Positions 9,227 to 17,561 are shown, counted from the first letter of the stretch. The stretch: 64,000 nucleotides of DNA from a bacterium (GCA_023228325.1 JALOBK010000001.1:248001-312000), one strand, 5' to 3'. Made by a program: numbers and translations. The notes: generated by a model from the letters alone, not told the origin.

Positions 9227-9934
9227 TCAATGAACAGCAGATACCGCAATATAAATCGCGGCTATAATAATAAGGACACCGCATATCTTTTTCAAAATAT
9301 AAGGGCCCTTCGAGCTTTCATTCCATTTAAGGTACCTTTCAACAACTTCCGTGAAAGTGCCTGCAAATACAATTATTGAACAATGCCCTATGCCATACAT
9401 AGTTAAAAGTAATACCCCGTACAGAACCCGTGTTGATGAGATTGAGAAAGTAATGGCAAGCATCGGCGCCATATACGCAAATGTGCAGGGCCCGAGCGCG
9501 ATTCCGAAAACCAGGCCTAATATAAACGCCGCAAAAAAACCTTTTCTTTTCATGTCGCCGCTACGGGCTCCGCCTATCAACGGCAAAGGAATAATCCCCA
9601 AAAGATGCAGGCCGACAGCCAGAAAAATAAAAGCCACAAAATAATTCCCCCACACGCCTATATCTCCAAGCATTCTCCCCATGCAGGCGGTGATTATTCC
9701 TATAGCGGTTATAGTGACAAGAATACCCGCAGAAAAAAGCAATGATAAGATAAAGGCCTTTCTTTTTGATATTTGCCCTCTGTTGCTTATAAACCCTACA
9801 ATAAGAGGAATGCTCGCGAGATGGCAGGGACTCAACAGGATACTTAAAATGCCCCATATAAATGCCGCGCTTAGCGCGATGACAGGCGCATCCTGTAACG
9901 CCCCGGTAAGTAAATCAAAAAGCCGTGTTATCAC
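9227..9934 (-). CDS. ccdA: CcdA/DsbD-like transmembrane thiol electron carrier
   Basis: A 235-aa protein with six membrane segments. The redox cysteines lie in LLSPCHLASIPL (Cys37) and ALGPCTFAYMAP (Cys150), the CcdA pattern of one cysteine near the start of each three-helix repeat. It moves reducing equivalents from cytoplasmic thioredoxin across the inner membrane. The GTG start overlaps the stop of the thioredoxin-like lipoprotein gene by 4 bp (GTGA), so the two should be translated together and probably form an electron-transfer pair. Its place between arsM and acr3 suggests a redox task linked to arsenic or to protection of extracytoplasmic thiols. Confidence 0.88.
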   Translation of the reverse strand: MITRLFDLLTGALQDAPVIALSAAFIWGILSILLSPCHLASIPLIVGFISNRGQISKRKAFILSLLFSAGILVTITAIGIITACMGRMLGDIGVWGNYFVAFIFLAVGLHLLGIIPLPLIGGARSGDMKRKGFFAAFILGLVFGIALGPCTFAYMAPMLAITFSISSTRVLYGVLLLTMYGIGHCSIIVFAGTFTEVVERYLKWNESSKGPYILKKICGVLIIIAAIYIAVSAVH

Positions 9935-10362
9935 TTTTTCACTCCCGCGTTTTCAAATATCTTTTCTATTTCTTTCTTAGGGAAGAAACCTTCATGCCGG
10001 AATATCTCATTGCCCTGTTTATCAAGAAACACCTGTGTCGGGATGAGCCTGATTTTATATTTGTCAGCATACTGTTTCCCGTCCTTTGTCCAGACATCAT
10101 AGAACACGACTTTCACTTTTCCTTCATATTCATTTTCAATGGCATTAATGATAGGCTGCATCTGCTTACAGGGAATACAATTAACTGAACCAAGTTCAAT
10201 AAAAACAACCTGTTCCCCGCCCGCAGGCAAATCACTGTTATTATTTCCCGTAACATCCTGTCCCTGAACACATCCCGCTAACAATACCAGGACACCTATA
10301 AATAAAACCGGGTACACTGTTCTTTTTGACTTATTTCCCGTTAAATTTATTTTCCATATCAT
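9931..10362 (-). CDS. Thioredoxin-fold lipoprotein
   Basis: A 143-aa protein with a lipoprotein signal (LLAGC, Cys31 as the lipidated residue) and a thioredoxin domain from about residue 50. The active-site motif is CIPC (Cys62, Cys65), preceded by GSVN rather than the usual WAxW. The cis-proline motif LIPT is at about residue 107. It should act in the periplasm, anchored to a membrane, receiving electrons from the overlapping CcdA-like protein. The ATG directly follows the stop of the preceding small thioredoxin gene, with AGGTGA upstream. Its target is unknown; arsenic-linked thiol reduction is a reasonable inference from the operon. Confidence 0.87.
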   Translation of the reverse strand: MIWKINLTGNKSKRTVYPVLFIGVLVLLAGCVQGQDVTGNNNSDLPAGGEQVVFIELGSVNCIPCKQMQPIINAIENEYEGKVKVVFYDVWTKDGKQYADKYKIRLIPTQVFLDKQGNEIFRHEGFFPKKEIEKIFENAGVKK

Positions 10363-10605
10363 TTAATTCACCTGTCCTTTAATCCATTTTTCGATTTCGG
10401 ATACCGGAGGTATTGTACCTGATGTTTTAACCTCTCCGTCAATAACCAAAGCAGGGGTAAGCATAACATTGTAATTGCTGATATCGCTTATTTTCGTAAC
10501 CTTGACTATTTCCGCGTCAACACCGGACTGTTCAACGGCCTGCCGGACATTTTCATACAGTTTTTGACATTTCGGACAACCGACACCTAATATCTCGATT
10601 TTCAT
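10363..10605 (-). CDS. Small redox-active disulfide protein (thioredoxin/glutaredoxin-like)
   Basis: An 80-aa cytoplasmic protein of the 'redox-active disulfide protein 2' family. It has the motif CPKC (Cys10, Cys13) after the first strand, and the cis-proline region MLTPALVIDGE near residues 49-59. The family's length is normally 75-85 aa. RBS AGGAGA lies 6 bp before the ATG. Such proteins often occur beside UPF0718 permeases and arsenic genes, and may hand electrons to the membrane redox chain or hold metalloids. It lies 15 bp downstream of arsM. Confidence 0.85.
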   Translation of the reverse strand: MKIEILGVGCPKCQKLYENVRQAVEQSGVDAEIVKVTKISDISNYNVMLTPALVIDGEVKTSGTIPPVSEIEKWIKGQVN

Positions 10606-10620
10606 TCTATCTCTCCTTTT

Positions 10621-11403
10621 TTATCTTTTCATCGCCGAAACTTTTATGCTGGTTACCGTTTCCTGAGCGGCATTAAGATTGTCAAACATCGCATCCACCG
10701 GATAGCTCGATTCGCTGAGCACTTCAATATTCTGAAACCCGGCGGTTTTTATAAGTTTTAAATAATCGTCTTTTTTTATCGCCCCGGCAAGACAGCCGAC
10801 ATATGCCTCAACCGAATTTTTGATTTCATCCGGCAAGTCCCCGGTAAGCGCCAAATCCGAAACCATCAGTCTCCCGCCGGATCTCAAAACCCTATACGCC
10901 TCTTTAAATACCGTTTCCTTGTCAGGCGACAGATTAATAACACAGTTTGATATAATCATATCGATTGAATTGTCCTTTATCGGTAATTTCTCGATCTCAC
11001 CCAAGCGGAACTCCACATTGCTATAGTTGCCCTTCTTGGCGTTTCCCTGCGCTTTAGCGACCATCTCCGGCGTCATGTCAACGCCGATGACTCTGCCGGT
11101 TTTACCGACACACTGAGCCGACAAAAATGCATCGAACCCTGCGCCGCTCCCTAAATCAAGCACGGTATCGCCCTTTTTCAACAAGGCAAGAGCCACCGGA
11201 TTCCCGCACCCGAAACCTAAATTCGCCCCTTCGGGAACAGCGTTCATCTCAGAGTCGCTATAGCCGACCTTCCTGCTGATATCTTCCGCCCGGCTTGTTC
11301 CGCAACAACAAGAACCCGCGGAACAGCAGGATTCTTTTTGTGACAACGCTTTCGCATAGCCGGCTTTGACAATTCTTTTGATTTCTTCAGTATTTTTTTC
11401 CAT
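10621..11403 (-). CDS. arsM: Arsenite S-adenosylmethionine methyltransferase
   Basis: A 260-aa class I SAM methyltransferase that converts As(III) to methylated species in the cytoplasm. The SAM-binding motif is VLDLGSGAGFDAF (about residues 81-93). The three cysteines that bind As(III) in ArsM are all present in context: Cys66 (GFGCGNPVA), Cys154 (ISNCVINLS) and Cys204 (YVGCLAGAI). An extra N-terminal cysteine cluster (Cys26, Cys27, Cys32-34) may bind arsenic before methylation. It lies in the operon 12 bp after the permease gene. Confidence 0.93.
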   Translation of the reverse strand: MEKNTEEIKRIVKAGYAKALSQKESCCSAGSCCCGTSRAEDISRKVGYSDSEMNAVPEGANLGFGCGNPVALALLKKGDTVLDLGSGAGFDAFLSAQCVGKTGRVIGVDMTPEMVAKAQGNAKKGNYSNVEFRLGEIEKLPIKDNSIDMIISNCVINLSPDKETVFKEAYRVLRSGGRLMVSDLALTGDLPDEIKNSVEAYVGCLAGAIKKDDYLKLIKTAGFQNIEVLSESSYPVDAMFDNLNAAQETVTSIKVSAMKR

Positions 11404-11415
11404 TCCGCAACCTCT

Positions 11416-12591
11416 CTACTTCGCGATAAAACCGAATACTATACCTGTAATTGTCGCCATAATGACGACAAGGCTGACATACACGACAGTTTTCTTTGTG
11501 CCGATAACACCGCGTATCACGAGCATATTAGGCAGGCTCAGCGCCGGGCCGGCAAGCAGTAACGCAAGCGCCGGGCCTTTGCCCATACCTGAGCCGATGA
11601 GACCCTGCAGTATGGGAATTTCTGTCAGCGTCGCAAAATACATAAAAGCCCCGACTATCGCCGCGAAAAAGTTCGCCAGGAAAGAATTTCCCCCGACAGC
11701 TTTTTCTATTATCCCTGAAGGTATAAAACCTTCATTGCCCGGACGGCCGAGCAGCAGTCCCGCGACAACAACACCGGCCAGCAGAAGCGGCAATATCTGC
11801 ACGGCAAAAACCCAGGATGCCGAGACCCAGCTCTTAAGTTCATCCTTTTTAAACCACTTTAATATTATCACTGCCAGTAAAACCAAAAACCCGAATGATA
11901 CATACCATTTAATTCCGTAGATATACGTCCATAAACCCGATGCGCCTTCCTCCGGCTTCGCCCAGTTCGCGAACACCAAAAATCCGACCATAGATGCAAA
12001 GTACAGGGCGTTTTTAGACAAAGACCTCTCCTCTTTAGCGGCGGCGCCTGCAGGAAAATCCCCGCCCGCGTGCCGCGCCCGTTCTTCTTTAATGAATATG
12101 ATGTGCATCAGGAATCCGATAACAACGCTGAATAAAACCGCCCCGACAGCTCGCGCGAGCCCGAGTTCCCATCCGAGTATCCTCGCGGTCATTATAATCG
12201 CCAGCACGTTTATAGCGGGACCGGAGTAAAGAAACGCCGTCGCGGGCCCCAGTCCCGCGCCTCTTTTGTATATTCCTGAGAAAAGCGGCAGGACAGTGCA
12301 GGAACACACCGCAAGAATCGTCCCCGAAACGGAAGCAACGCTATAAGCAAGGAATTTATTCGCCTTCGCGCCGAAATATTTAATGACAGAGGCCTGGCTT
12401 ACAAAAACGGAAATCGCACCGGCAATAAAAAAAGCGGGCACCAGACATAAAATAACATGTTCTCTCGCGTACCACCTGACCAAAGCCAGGGCCTCAAAAA
12501 CAGGGTTCCTGAACGGCAGGAGTTCGACAGGCATATAAAAACAGCCCAAAAATACCGCCGCTATCAATAAAAATTTATTTCTCTCTTTCAT
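11416..12591 (-). CDS. arsP: UPF0718/ArsP-like permease
   Basis: A 391-aa protein with about eight to ten membrane segments in two related halves. The first half has AVCSCTVLPLFSGIYKRGAG, with Cys96 and Cys98, then FLYSGPAINVLAI. The second has MYFATLTEIPILQGL and LLLAGPALSLPNML. This is the permease family (DUF318) that includes ArsP, an exporter of trivalent methyl- and aromatic arsenicals. The neighbouring arsM makes exactly such substrates, so ArsP activity is a good inference, although the family also includes uncharacterised thiol/metal permeases. The ATG lies within the end of the DUF134 gene (17-bp overlap), giving translational coupling. Confidence 0.82.
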   Translation of the reverse strand: MKERNKFLLIAAVFLGCFYMPVELLPFRNPVFEALALVRWYAREHVILCLVPAFFIAGAISVFVSQASVIKYFGAKANKFLAYSVASVSGTILAVCSCTVLPLFSGIYKRGAGLGPATAFLYSGPAINVLAIIMTARILGWELGLARAVGAVLFSVVIGFLMHIIFIKEERARHAGGDFPAGAAAKEERSLSKNALYFASMVGFLVFANWAKPEEGASGLWTYIYGIKWYVSFGFLVLLAVIILKWFKKDELKSWVSASWVFAVQILPLLLAGVVVAGLLLGRPGNEGFIPSGIIEKAVGGNSFLANFFAAIVGAFMYFATLTEIPILQGLIGSGMGKGPALALLLAGPALSLPNMLVIRGVIGTKKTVVYVSLVVIMATITGIVFGFIAK

Positions 12592-12895
12592 TCTTTTTCC
12601 TCTTCTGTATTATCTCGCAGCAGCCGCCTTCTATGCGGATTGCCTTAATATTTACCAGGGCATCCGCGACTTTCGCTCGGGCGGATTCAAGTATCCGGGA
12701 TATTGTGGAACGGTGGACTTTCATCTTATGCGCAACCTGCTCCTGCTCCAACCCCTCAAGATCCGCAAGCCTGACAGCTTCGAACTCGTCTATCGTCAAT
12801 GTAACGCCTTTCAGCTTATTCAACGGCTTGCACTGCGGCCTGAAACACCTCTCGCCCGGCTCGCATTTGACCCACCTTGTTTTTTTCGGCCTCAT
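12575..12895 (-). CDS. DUF134-family DNA-binding regulator
   Basis: A 106-aa protein of UPF0251/DUF134. The N-terminal cysteine-containing part (VKCEPGERCFRPQCKPLN) is followed by a sigma-70 region-4-like helix-turn-helix (about residues 42-85, LEQEQVAHKMKVHRSTISRIL). The cysteines and a late GGCC could bind a metal or metalloid, making it a likely sensor for this operon. The ATG has GGGAGG 5 bp upstream. A perfect 22-bp palindrome covers the -10 box and start site of its own promoter, which suggests autorepression of the whole arsenic operon. No ArsR gene is present here, so this protein is the only candidate regulator. Confidence 0.85.
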   Translation of the reverse strand: MRPKKTRWVKCEPGERCFRPQCKPLNKLKGVTLTIDEFEAVRLADLEGLEQEQVAHKMKVHRSTISRILESARAKVADALVNIKAIRIEGGCCEIIQKRKKNEREK

Positions 12896-12906
12896 ATCAT
12901 CCTCCC

Positions 12907-12928
12907 ATTATGCACATATGTGCATAAT
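12907..12928 (-). promoter_or_regulatory. 22-bp perfect palindromic operator of the arsenic operon
   Basis: ATTATGCACATATGTGCATAAT reads identically on both strands. It overlaps five bases of the -10 hexamer and the expected transcription start, and ends 11 bp before the start codon of the DUF134 gene. This is where a repressor would block initiation. The bound protein is inferred to be the DUF134 product. A second short inverted repeat (CCGGAGTCCGG, 12932-12942) lies in the promoter spacer. Confidence 0.8.
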
Positions 12929-12952
12929 ACACCGGAGTCCGGAATCTGTCAA
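12924..12952 (-). promoter_or_regulatory. Sigma-70-type promoter of the arsenic operon
   Basis: On the minus strand, TTGACA (12947-12952) and TATTAT (12924-12929) are separated by exactly 17 bp: a consensus -35 and a 5/6 -10. It drives the DUF134, permease, arsM, thioredoxin, ccdA and acr3 genes, which have no gap above 40 bp between them. Confidence 0.82.
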
Positions 12953-13008
12953 GCGTTGATTTTCGGCGGAAATAAAAAACAGCATGGGAAAATAAATGTT
13001 TTGTATAA

Positions 13009-13722
13009 TTACCGTTTATTAATTTTAAGCGGACGGGTATGTATACCGCATTCCCCGCCGTGCTTGGCCGTCCCTATCCACCGGCCCGAGCGCTCATCGT
13101 CATCCGTGGTTATATGAGAACACGGCGCGCAGCCGAGGGACCTGTACCCCTTTGCGTAAAGAGGGTTGACTTTTACCCCGTAAACCGCCAGATACTGCCA
13201 CACTTCACGTTCTTTCCAGATAAGGATAGGGTTCAGTTTTATCAGTCCTTCATCCCTTTCCTCAACTTCCTTAAAATCGGTTCTGGTGCGTCCTTCCGTA
13301 CACCTGAGTCCCGTAACCCAGCAGCTGACTTTCATTTCCTCTATAGCGCGTCTTGTAGGAAGGACTTTCAGCAGGTCACAGCATTGGTCCGGCGCTGTTT
13401 TGTAAAGTTCATCCTCAATCTTATCATCATTCTTATATACCTTTAATTCAGGATATCTTTCCAATGTTTCTTTCATAAACAGGGTTGTCTCTTCGGGTTT
13501 GAACCTGGTTGTTACAATAAAACCCCGTATCCCGGGATTTACCCTTTTTGCCAGGTCCCACACGCAGACGGAATCTTTTCCGAGACTGTTAGCTACAACT
13601 AAACCGTCGCCATATTTCCTGTAAGCTTCCTCAATAAGAGCAAGAGACCTGTCTACTTTTTCCTTAAAATGCAGGTTATCGACAAGAGATTTCAAATCAT
13701 CGGTGTTTTCCGGCAAACTCAT
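13009..13722 (-). CDS. cysH: Assimilatory APS/PAPS reductase
   Basis: A 237-aa enzyme that reduces adenylyl sulfate to sulfite using thioredoxin. It has the PP-loop motif NSLGKDS (residues 45-51). The catalytic cysteine lies in the C-terminal GECGIHTR (Cys225). Cys114-Cys115 and Cys198-Cys201 form the CC...CxxC set that binds [4Fe-4S], which points to APS rather than PAPS as substrate. RBS AAAGGAGG lies just upstream of the ATG. It is the last gene of the sulfur/Fe-S operon, 18 bp after msrAB. The Fe-S cluster can be supplied by the nifS/nifU genes of the same operon and the sulfide used by cysK/metY. Confidence 0.92.
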   Translation of the reverse strand: MSLPENTDDLKSLVDNLHFKEKVDRSLALIEEAYRKYGDGLVVANSLGKDSVCVWDLAKRVNPGIRGFIVTTRFKPEETTLFMKETLERYPELKVYKNDDKIEDELYKTAPDQCCDLLKVLPTRRAIEEMKVSCWVTGLRCTEGRTRTDFKEVEERDEGLIKLNPILIWKEREVWQYLAVYGVKVNPLYAKGYRSLGCAPCSHITTDDDERSGRWIGTAKHGGECGIHTRPLKINKR

Positions 13723-13740
13723 TTGTCCTCCTTTTATTTA

Positions 13741-14802
13741 TTATTCAAAGAGTTTCTCATATTCCCCGTAACCTTCTTTTTCAAGGTCTTCCCTGGGGAT
13801 AAAACGCAGTGAAGCGGAATTTACGCAGTACCTTAAGCCTGCAGGTTCGGGCCCGTCGGTAAAAACATGTCCAAGATGCGAACCGGCTTCTCTGCTCTGA
13901 ACTTCCGTCCTCCGCATATTACCGCTGTTATCTTCTTTCTCAACAACATTACCGGGTTCAATAGGTTTTGTAAAACTGGGCCAACCGGTGCCGGAGTCGA
14001 ATTTATCTTTAGAACTGAAGAGCGCCTCTCCGGAGACAATATCCACATATATTCCCTCTTTTTTGTTATTCCAATATTCATTATCGAACGCCCTCTCAGT
14101 AGCGCATTCCTGGGTAACCTGATACTGTAAGGGTGTTAATTTTTTCTTCAGCTCTTTCCTGTCCGCCGCGGGTTTTCCGGCAGGTTTAATATTTTTATCT
14201 TTAAACTTCTTTTCCATTTCTTTCACATAAGATGCCCTTCCCGAGCCCTGTTTATACAGGTTATACCTGACGGGATTTTTTTTATAATAATCCTGATGAT
14301 ACTCTTCTGCCTTGTAAAAATCACCCGCTTTAAGGATTTCCACCGACACAGGTTTATCATAGAGGCCCGATTCATCAAGTTTTTGTCTTGATTCTTCGGC
14401 GATTTTTTTCTGTTCTTCACTGTGATAATAAACGGCCACTTTATATTGCGAACCCCTGTCTGCAAACTGCCCGCCCGAATCCGTCGGATCGACATTCATC
14501 CAGAAAATATCCAGCAGTCCGGCGTACGAAATTTTAGACGGGTCGTATGTTATCCGGGCAACTTCCCTGTGTCCGCTTTTTCCCGAGGAAACTTCCCCGT
14601 AAGTCGGGTTTTCTGTTTTGCCTCCCATATAACCCGCCTGCACATCCACAACCCCGTTTAACTTATCAAAAACCGGTTCCATACACCAGAAGCATCCCCC
14701 CGCGAATGTCGCCTTTTCATACCGGGCCTGAGCAGACAAACAGGAAGCGGCCATATAAATCACCGGAAATAAAAATAGACTTTTCAATAACGTCATATTC
14801 AT
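13741..14802 (-). CDS. msrAB: Exported MsrA-MsrB fusion methionine sulfoxide reductase
   Basis: A 353-aa bifunctional repair enzyme. The N-terminal hydrophobic segment (about residues 5-24) is a signal peptide, possibly a weak lipobox ending at Cys21. The MsrA domain has GGCFWC (catalytic Cys37), and EEYHQDYY near residue 166. The MsrB domain (about 220-345) has GTGWPSFTKP, a likely resolving cysteine at Cys233 and the catalytic cysteine in RYCVNSASLRF (Cys326). The two CxxC zinc pairs of many MsrBs are replaced (YVDIVSGEALFSS), as in other fused forms. It reduces both S and R epimers of Met-sulfoxide in extracytoplasmic proteins. Electrons may come through the CcdA-like system. Confidence 0.93.
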   Translation of the reverse strand: MNMTLLKSLFLFPVIYMAASCLSAQARYEKATFAGGCFWCMEPVFDKLNGVVDVQAGYMGGKTENPTYGEVSSGKSGHREVARITYDPSKISYAGLLDIFWMNVDPTDSGGQFADRGSQYKVAVYYHSEEQKKIAEESRQKLDESGLYDKPVSVEILKAGDFYKAEEYHQDYYKKNPVRYNLYKQGSGRASYVKEMEKKFKDKNIKPAGKPAADRKELKKKLTPLQYQVTQECATERAFDNEYWNNKKEGIYVDIVSGEALFSSKDKFDSGTGWPSFTKPIEPGNVVEKEDNSGNMRRTEVQSREAGSHLGHVFTDGPEPAGLRYCVNSASLRFIPREDLEKEGYGEYEKLFE

Positions 14803-14837
14803 AAATTTTTCCCTTCCTCTGACAAATGACCTATAGC

Positions 14838-15449
14838 TTATTTATTAAAATGTTTTTCAACGTAGTTTTTCAGAAGTTTTTCGGCTTCATCCTTACATTG
14901 CCCGCAGACAGTTCCCAGTTTAGTATGTTCCTGGAGTTCCAGAAATGTGCGGGCGCCTTCCAGAACGGCATTTTCGATATCGTGGTCGGTAACATTCATA
15001 CACTGGCAGACAATCCTTGATTTTTCTTTTTGTATTTTATCCCGCATGCCGTTCTTCATATAGTAATCATCTATTGCCGAGCGCAGGGCCTTATCGCCCA
15101 GAACGGAACAGTGGATCTTATGTTCGGGCAGTCCGCCCAGTTCTTCCGCTATATCTTTCGGAGAGATATGATAGGCTTTATCCAGGCTCATCCCTATTAC
15201 AATCTCAGAAAGCAGGGATGTGCTTGCTATAGCGCTCGCGCATCCGTAAGTTTTCCATTTGCAATCTGTTATGATGTTTTTCTCTTTATCTACTTTAATA
15301 ACCATCATCATCTGATCGCCGCATTTTATATTGCCCACAATTCCCTTTCCGTCGTATTTATATGAAGCCTCATCCTCAAGTATGTTTCTCGGATGAATAA
15401 AATGATCTTTTATTTTTTCGGAATATACCCATTCTTTATTTTGAGACAT
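14838..15449 (-). CDS. nifU: NifU-like Fe-S scaffold with BFD-type domain
   Basis: A 203-aa protein. The N-terminal IscU domain has the three scaffold cysteines Cys43, Cys70 (YGCASAIAS) and Cys114 (HCSVLG), plus Asp45. A BFD-like [2Fe-2S] domain follows, with CQC (148-150) and CGQC (182-185). It lacks the C-terminal Nfu domain of full NifU, so it matches the two-domain NifU form common in anaerobes. It assembles clusters with sulfur from the neighbouring cysteine desulfurase. The strong RBS GGGGAGG precedes the ATG, and the gene overlaps the end of nifS by 14 bp. Confidence 0.92.
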   Translation of the reverse strand: MSQNKEWVYSEKIKDHFIHPRNILEDEASYKYDGKGIVGNIKCGDQMMMVIKVDKEKNIITDCKWKTYGCASAIASTSLLSEIVIGMSLDKAYHISPKDIAEELGGLPEHKIHCSVLGDKALRSAIDDYYMKNGMRDKIQKEKSRIVCQCMNVTDHDIENAVLEGARTFLELQEHTKLGTVCGQCKDEAEKLLKNYVEKHFNK

Positions 15450-16638
15450 TATTCCCTCCCCTTGAATACACCGAAGACATCTTCCTGATTTTCTTTATAA
15501 TGCCCGGCAATATATCCAGAACATATTCAACATCTTTTTTATCTGTAGAACGCCCCATGCTGATCCTTATGGAACCATGCGCCAGTTCGGGGCCGATACC
15601 CGTGGCAAGCAGGACATGTGAAGGGTCAAGGGAACCGGACGCGCACGCGGAACCCGTTGAAACCGCTATACCCGCAAGATCAAGATAAAGCAGGATAGCT
15701 TCCCCTTCGGCGCCTTTGAAAGAAACATTAAGCGTGCCGGCCAGGCAATCTTCGGGATGCCCGTTAAAATGCGCATCGGAAATACTTTTTTCAATTCCCC
15801 TCTTCAAAATATCTTTAAATCCCTTCAATCGCTTTTCCTCTTCCTCCATCTCTTTCTTTCTCATCTTTACGGCTTTTCCGAGTCCTATGATTCCCAGTGT
15901 ATTTTCCGTTCCGGCGCGCCTTCCCATCTCCTGATGCCCGCCCCTGACAAAAGGGCAAAAGGGAGTCCCCTTCCTTACAAACAAGACCCCTATTCCTTTA
16001 GGCCCGTAAATCTTGTGTCCCGAAATCGTCAGAAAATCGACATTTAATTTTTTTACGTCAACAGGGATTTTCCCCACAGCCTGAACAGCATCCGTATGCA
16101 TCAGCGCTCCGTTCTTATGCGCCATATCCGTTATAAGCGCTATATCCTGCAGTGTGCCTATTTCATTATTAGCCATCATCACCGATACAAGCCCGACGTT
16201 TTCATCCAACATTGTTTCAAGCTGTTTAATATTTACTTTCCCGAATGAATCTACCCCGAGATACTTAACATCGAAGCCCCTGTCTCTCAGGCACTTCGAG
16301 CTTTCGATAATACAGGGGTGTTCAATTGCTGTGGTTATAACCACTCTTTTCATTTCAGAATGGAACATGCATCCTTTTGAAGGGCACGAAAAAATAGACA
16401 ATACGGTGTTGTTCGCTTCGGAACCGCTGCCGACAAATATGATTTCATCCGTATCCGCGCCTATAAATGAAGCTATCTCACTCCGTGAATCTTCAACATA
16501 TTTCTTCGCCTCTCTCCCGAAACTGTGCATACTCGACGGGTTGCCGAATTCATCCATCGCCTTACACATCGCTTTTTTCACTTCAGGGTGCAGGGGCGTT
16601 GTCGCGTTGTGGTCCAGATATATTTTTGTTTCAGCCAT
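15436..16638 (-). CDS. nifS: NifS/IscS-type cysteine desulfurase
   Basis: A 400-aa PLP enzyme that takes sulfur from cysteine for Fe-S assembly. It opens IYLDHNATTPLHPEV. The PLP lysine is Lys209 in SGHKIYGP, and the persulfide cysteine is Cys332 in STGSACASGS, a group-I desulfurase loop. I chose the ATG at 16638, with AAGGAG 5 bp upstream, instead of an in-frame TTG at 16656 that lacks an RBS. It lies between nadA and nifU and is coupled to nifU by overlap. Confidence 0.94.
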   Translation of the reverse strand: MAETKIYLDHNATTPLHPEVKKAMCKAMDEFGNPSSMHSFGREAKKYVEDSRSEIASFIGADTDEIIFVGSGSEANNTVLSIFSCPSKGCMFHSEMKRVVITTAIEHPCIIESSKCLRDRGFDVKYLGVDSFGKVNIKQLETMLDENVGLVSVMMANNEIGTLQDIALITDMAHKNGALMHTDAVQAVGKIPVDVKKLNVDFLTISGHKIYGPKGIGVLFVRKGTPFCPFVRGGHQEMGRRAGTENTLGIIGLGKAVKMRKKEMEEEEKRLKGFKDILKRGIEKSISDAHFNGHPEDCLAGTLNVSFKGAEGEAILLYLDLAGIAVSTGSACASGSLDPSHVLLATGIGPELAHGSIRISMGRSTDKKDVEYVLDILPGIIKKIRKMSSVYSRGGNNVSK

Positions 16639-16652
16639 ACGGTCTCCTTGGT

Positions 16653-17561
16653 TCAATCTTTATATTTAAGCATTTTATCAATGCTTTTTCCCGCTTGCAA
16701 AAGTATTTTCCGGGGAAGCGCAACCTCATACTCCAGAGTTTCAAGCGACCTGAGGATTTTATCCGGAGTGATAAGTTTCATATTCGGGCATACCGATATC
16801 CCGCTTGCCGGCCAGAATCTTTTGGAAGGGTTTTCTTTTCTAAGCCTGTGTATTATTCCCGGCTCGGTGGCGATTATAAATTCTTTTACCCCCGATTTTT
16901 TGACGTATTTACACATTCCGTCGGTAGAAAGCACCTTGTCAGCCAAAGATATGACAGGCGACGTGCATTCCGGATGGACAAGTATTTCGGCGCGGGGATG
17001 CAGCTTTTTTTCCCTGTCAATATCCTCTTTAAGGATTTTAATATGCGTGGGGCAGTACCCGTTCCACAAAATTAAATTTCTGGCGGTCTGCTTTTGAGCG
17101 TAAGAAGCAAGGTATTTATCAGGAATAAATATTATCTCGTCTTTTTCCTTAAAAGCTTTTTCGATAACACTGACCGCGTTGGATGAAGTGCAGCAGATAT
17201 CGCATTCAGCCTTCACCTCCGCAAAAGTATTCACATAACAGAGTATTTTGGCCTGAGGGTACTGCTTCTTCAGTTCCTTTAATTCCTGAACCGTTATCAT
17301 ATCAGCCATCGGGCAGCCCGCATTTTTGTCGGGAATTATCACCTTCCTGCCGGGAGACAGTATCTTCGCGGTTTCCGCCATAAAATATACGCCGCAGAAG
17401 ATAATAACATCCGCGCCCGTCTTTGAGGCTTCAATGCTTAAGCCCAGAGAGTCCCCTACATAATCGGCAATATCCTGGACTTCGGGACGCTGGTAGTTAT
17501 GGGCCAGGATAACCGCGTTTCTCTCTTTTTTAAGATCTCTGATTTTTTCAAATACATCCAT
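16653..17561 (-). CDS. nadA: Quinolinate synthase A
   Basis: A 302-aa [4Fe-4S] enzyme that condenses iminoaspartate with dihydroxyacetone phosphate in NAD synthesis. It has the HNYQRPEVQDIADYVGDSL motif near residues 21-39 and the three cluster cysteines in IIFCGVYF (Cys56), CCTSSNAV and HPECTSPV. The length is that of the short bacterial and archaeal class. The start codon shares a base with the cysK stop (TAATG). No nadB or nadC is adjacent; its presence in an Fe-S/sulfur operon probably reflects its need for a cluster. Confidence 0.94.
   Translation of the reverse strand: MDVFEKIRDLKKERNAVILAHNYQRPEVQDIADYVGDSLGLSIEASKTGADVIIFCGVYFMAETAKILSPGRKVIIPDKNAGCPMADMITVQELKELKKQYPQAKILCYVNTFAEVKAECDICCTSSNAVSVIEKAFKEKDEIIFIPDKYLASYAQKQTARNLILWNGYCPTHIKILKEDIDREKKLHPRAEILVHPECTSPVISLADKVLSTDGMCKYVKKSGVKEFIIATEPGIIHRLRKENPSKRFWPASGISVCPNMKLITPDKILRSLETLEYEVALPRKILLQAGKSIDKMLKYKD

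Noticed and set aside
9190..9249. Upstream start for acr3 at 9249
   Set aside because: It lacks an RBS, overlaps the ccdA-like gene and adds 20 residues absent from the family.
16639..16656. TTG start for nifS at 16656
   Set aside because: The ATG six codons later has AAGGAG at proper spacing and matches family N-termini.
16154..17097. Plus-strand ORFs of 170-202 codons opposite nifS and nadA
   Set aside because: The minus-strand genes carry full catalytic motifs; the opposite frames show no motif or start signal.
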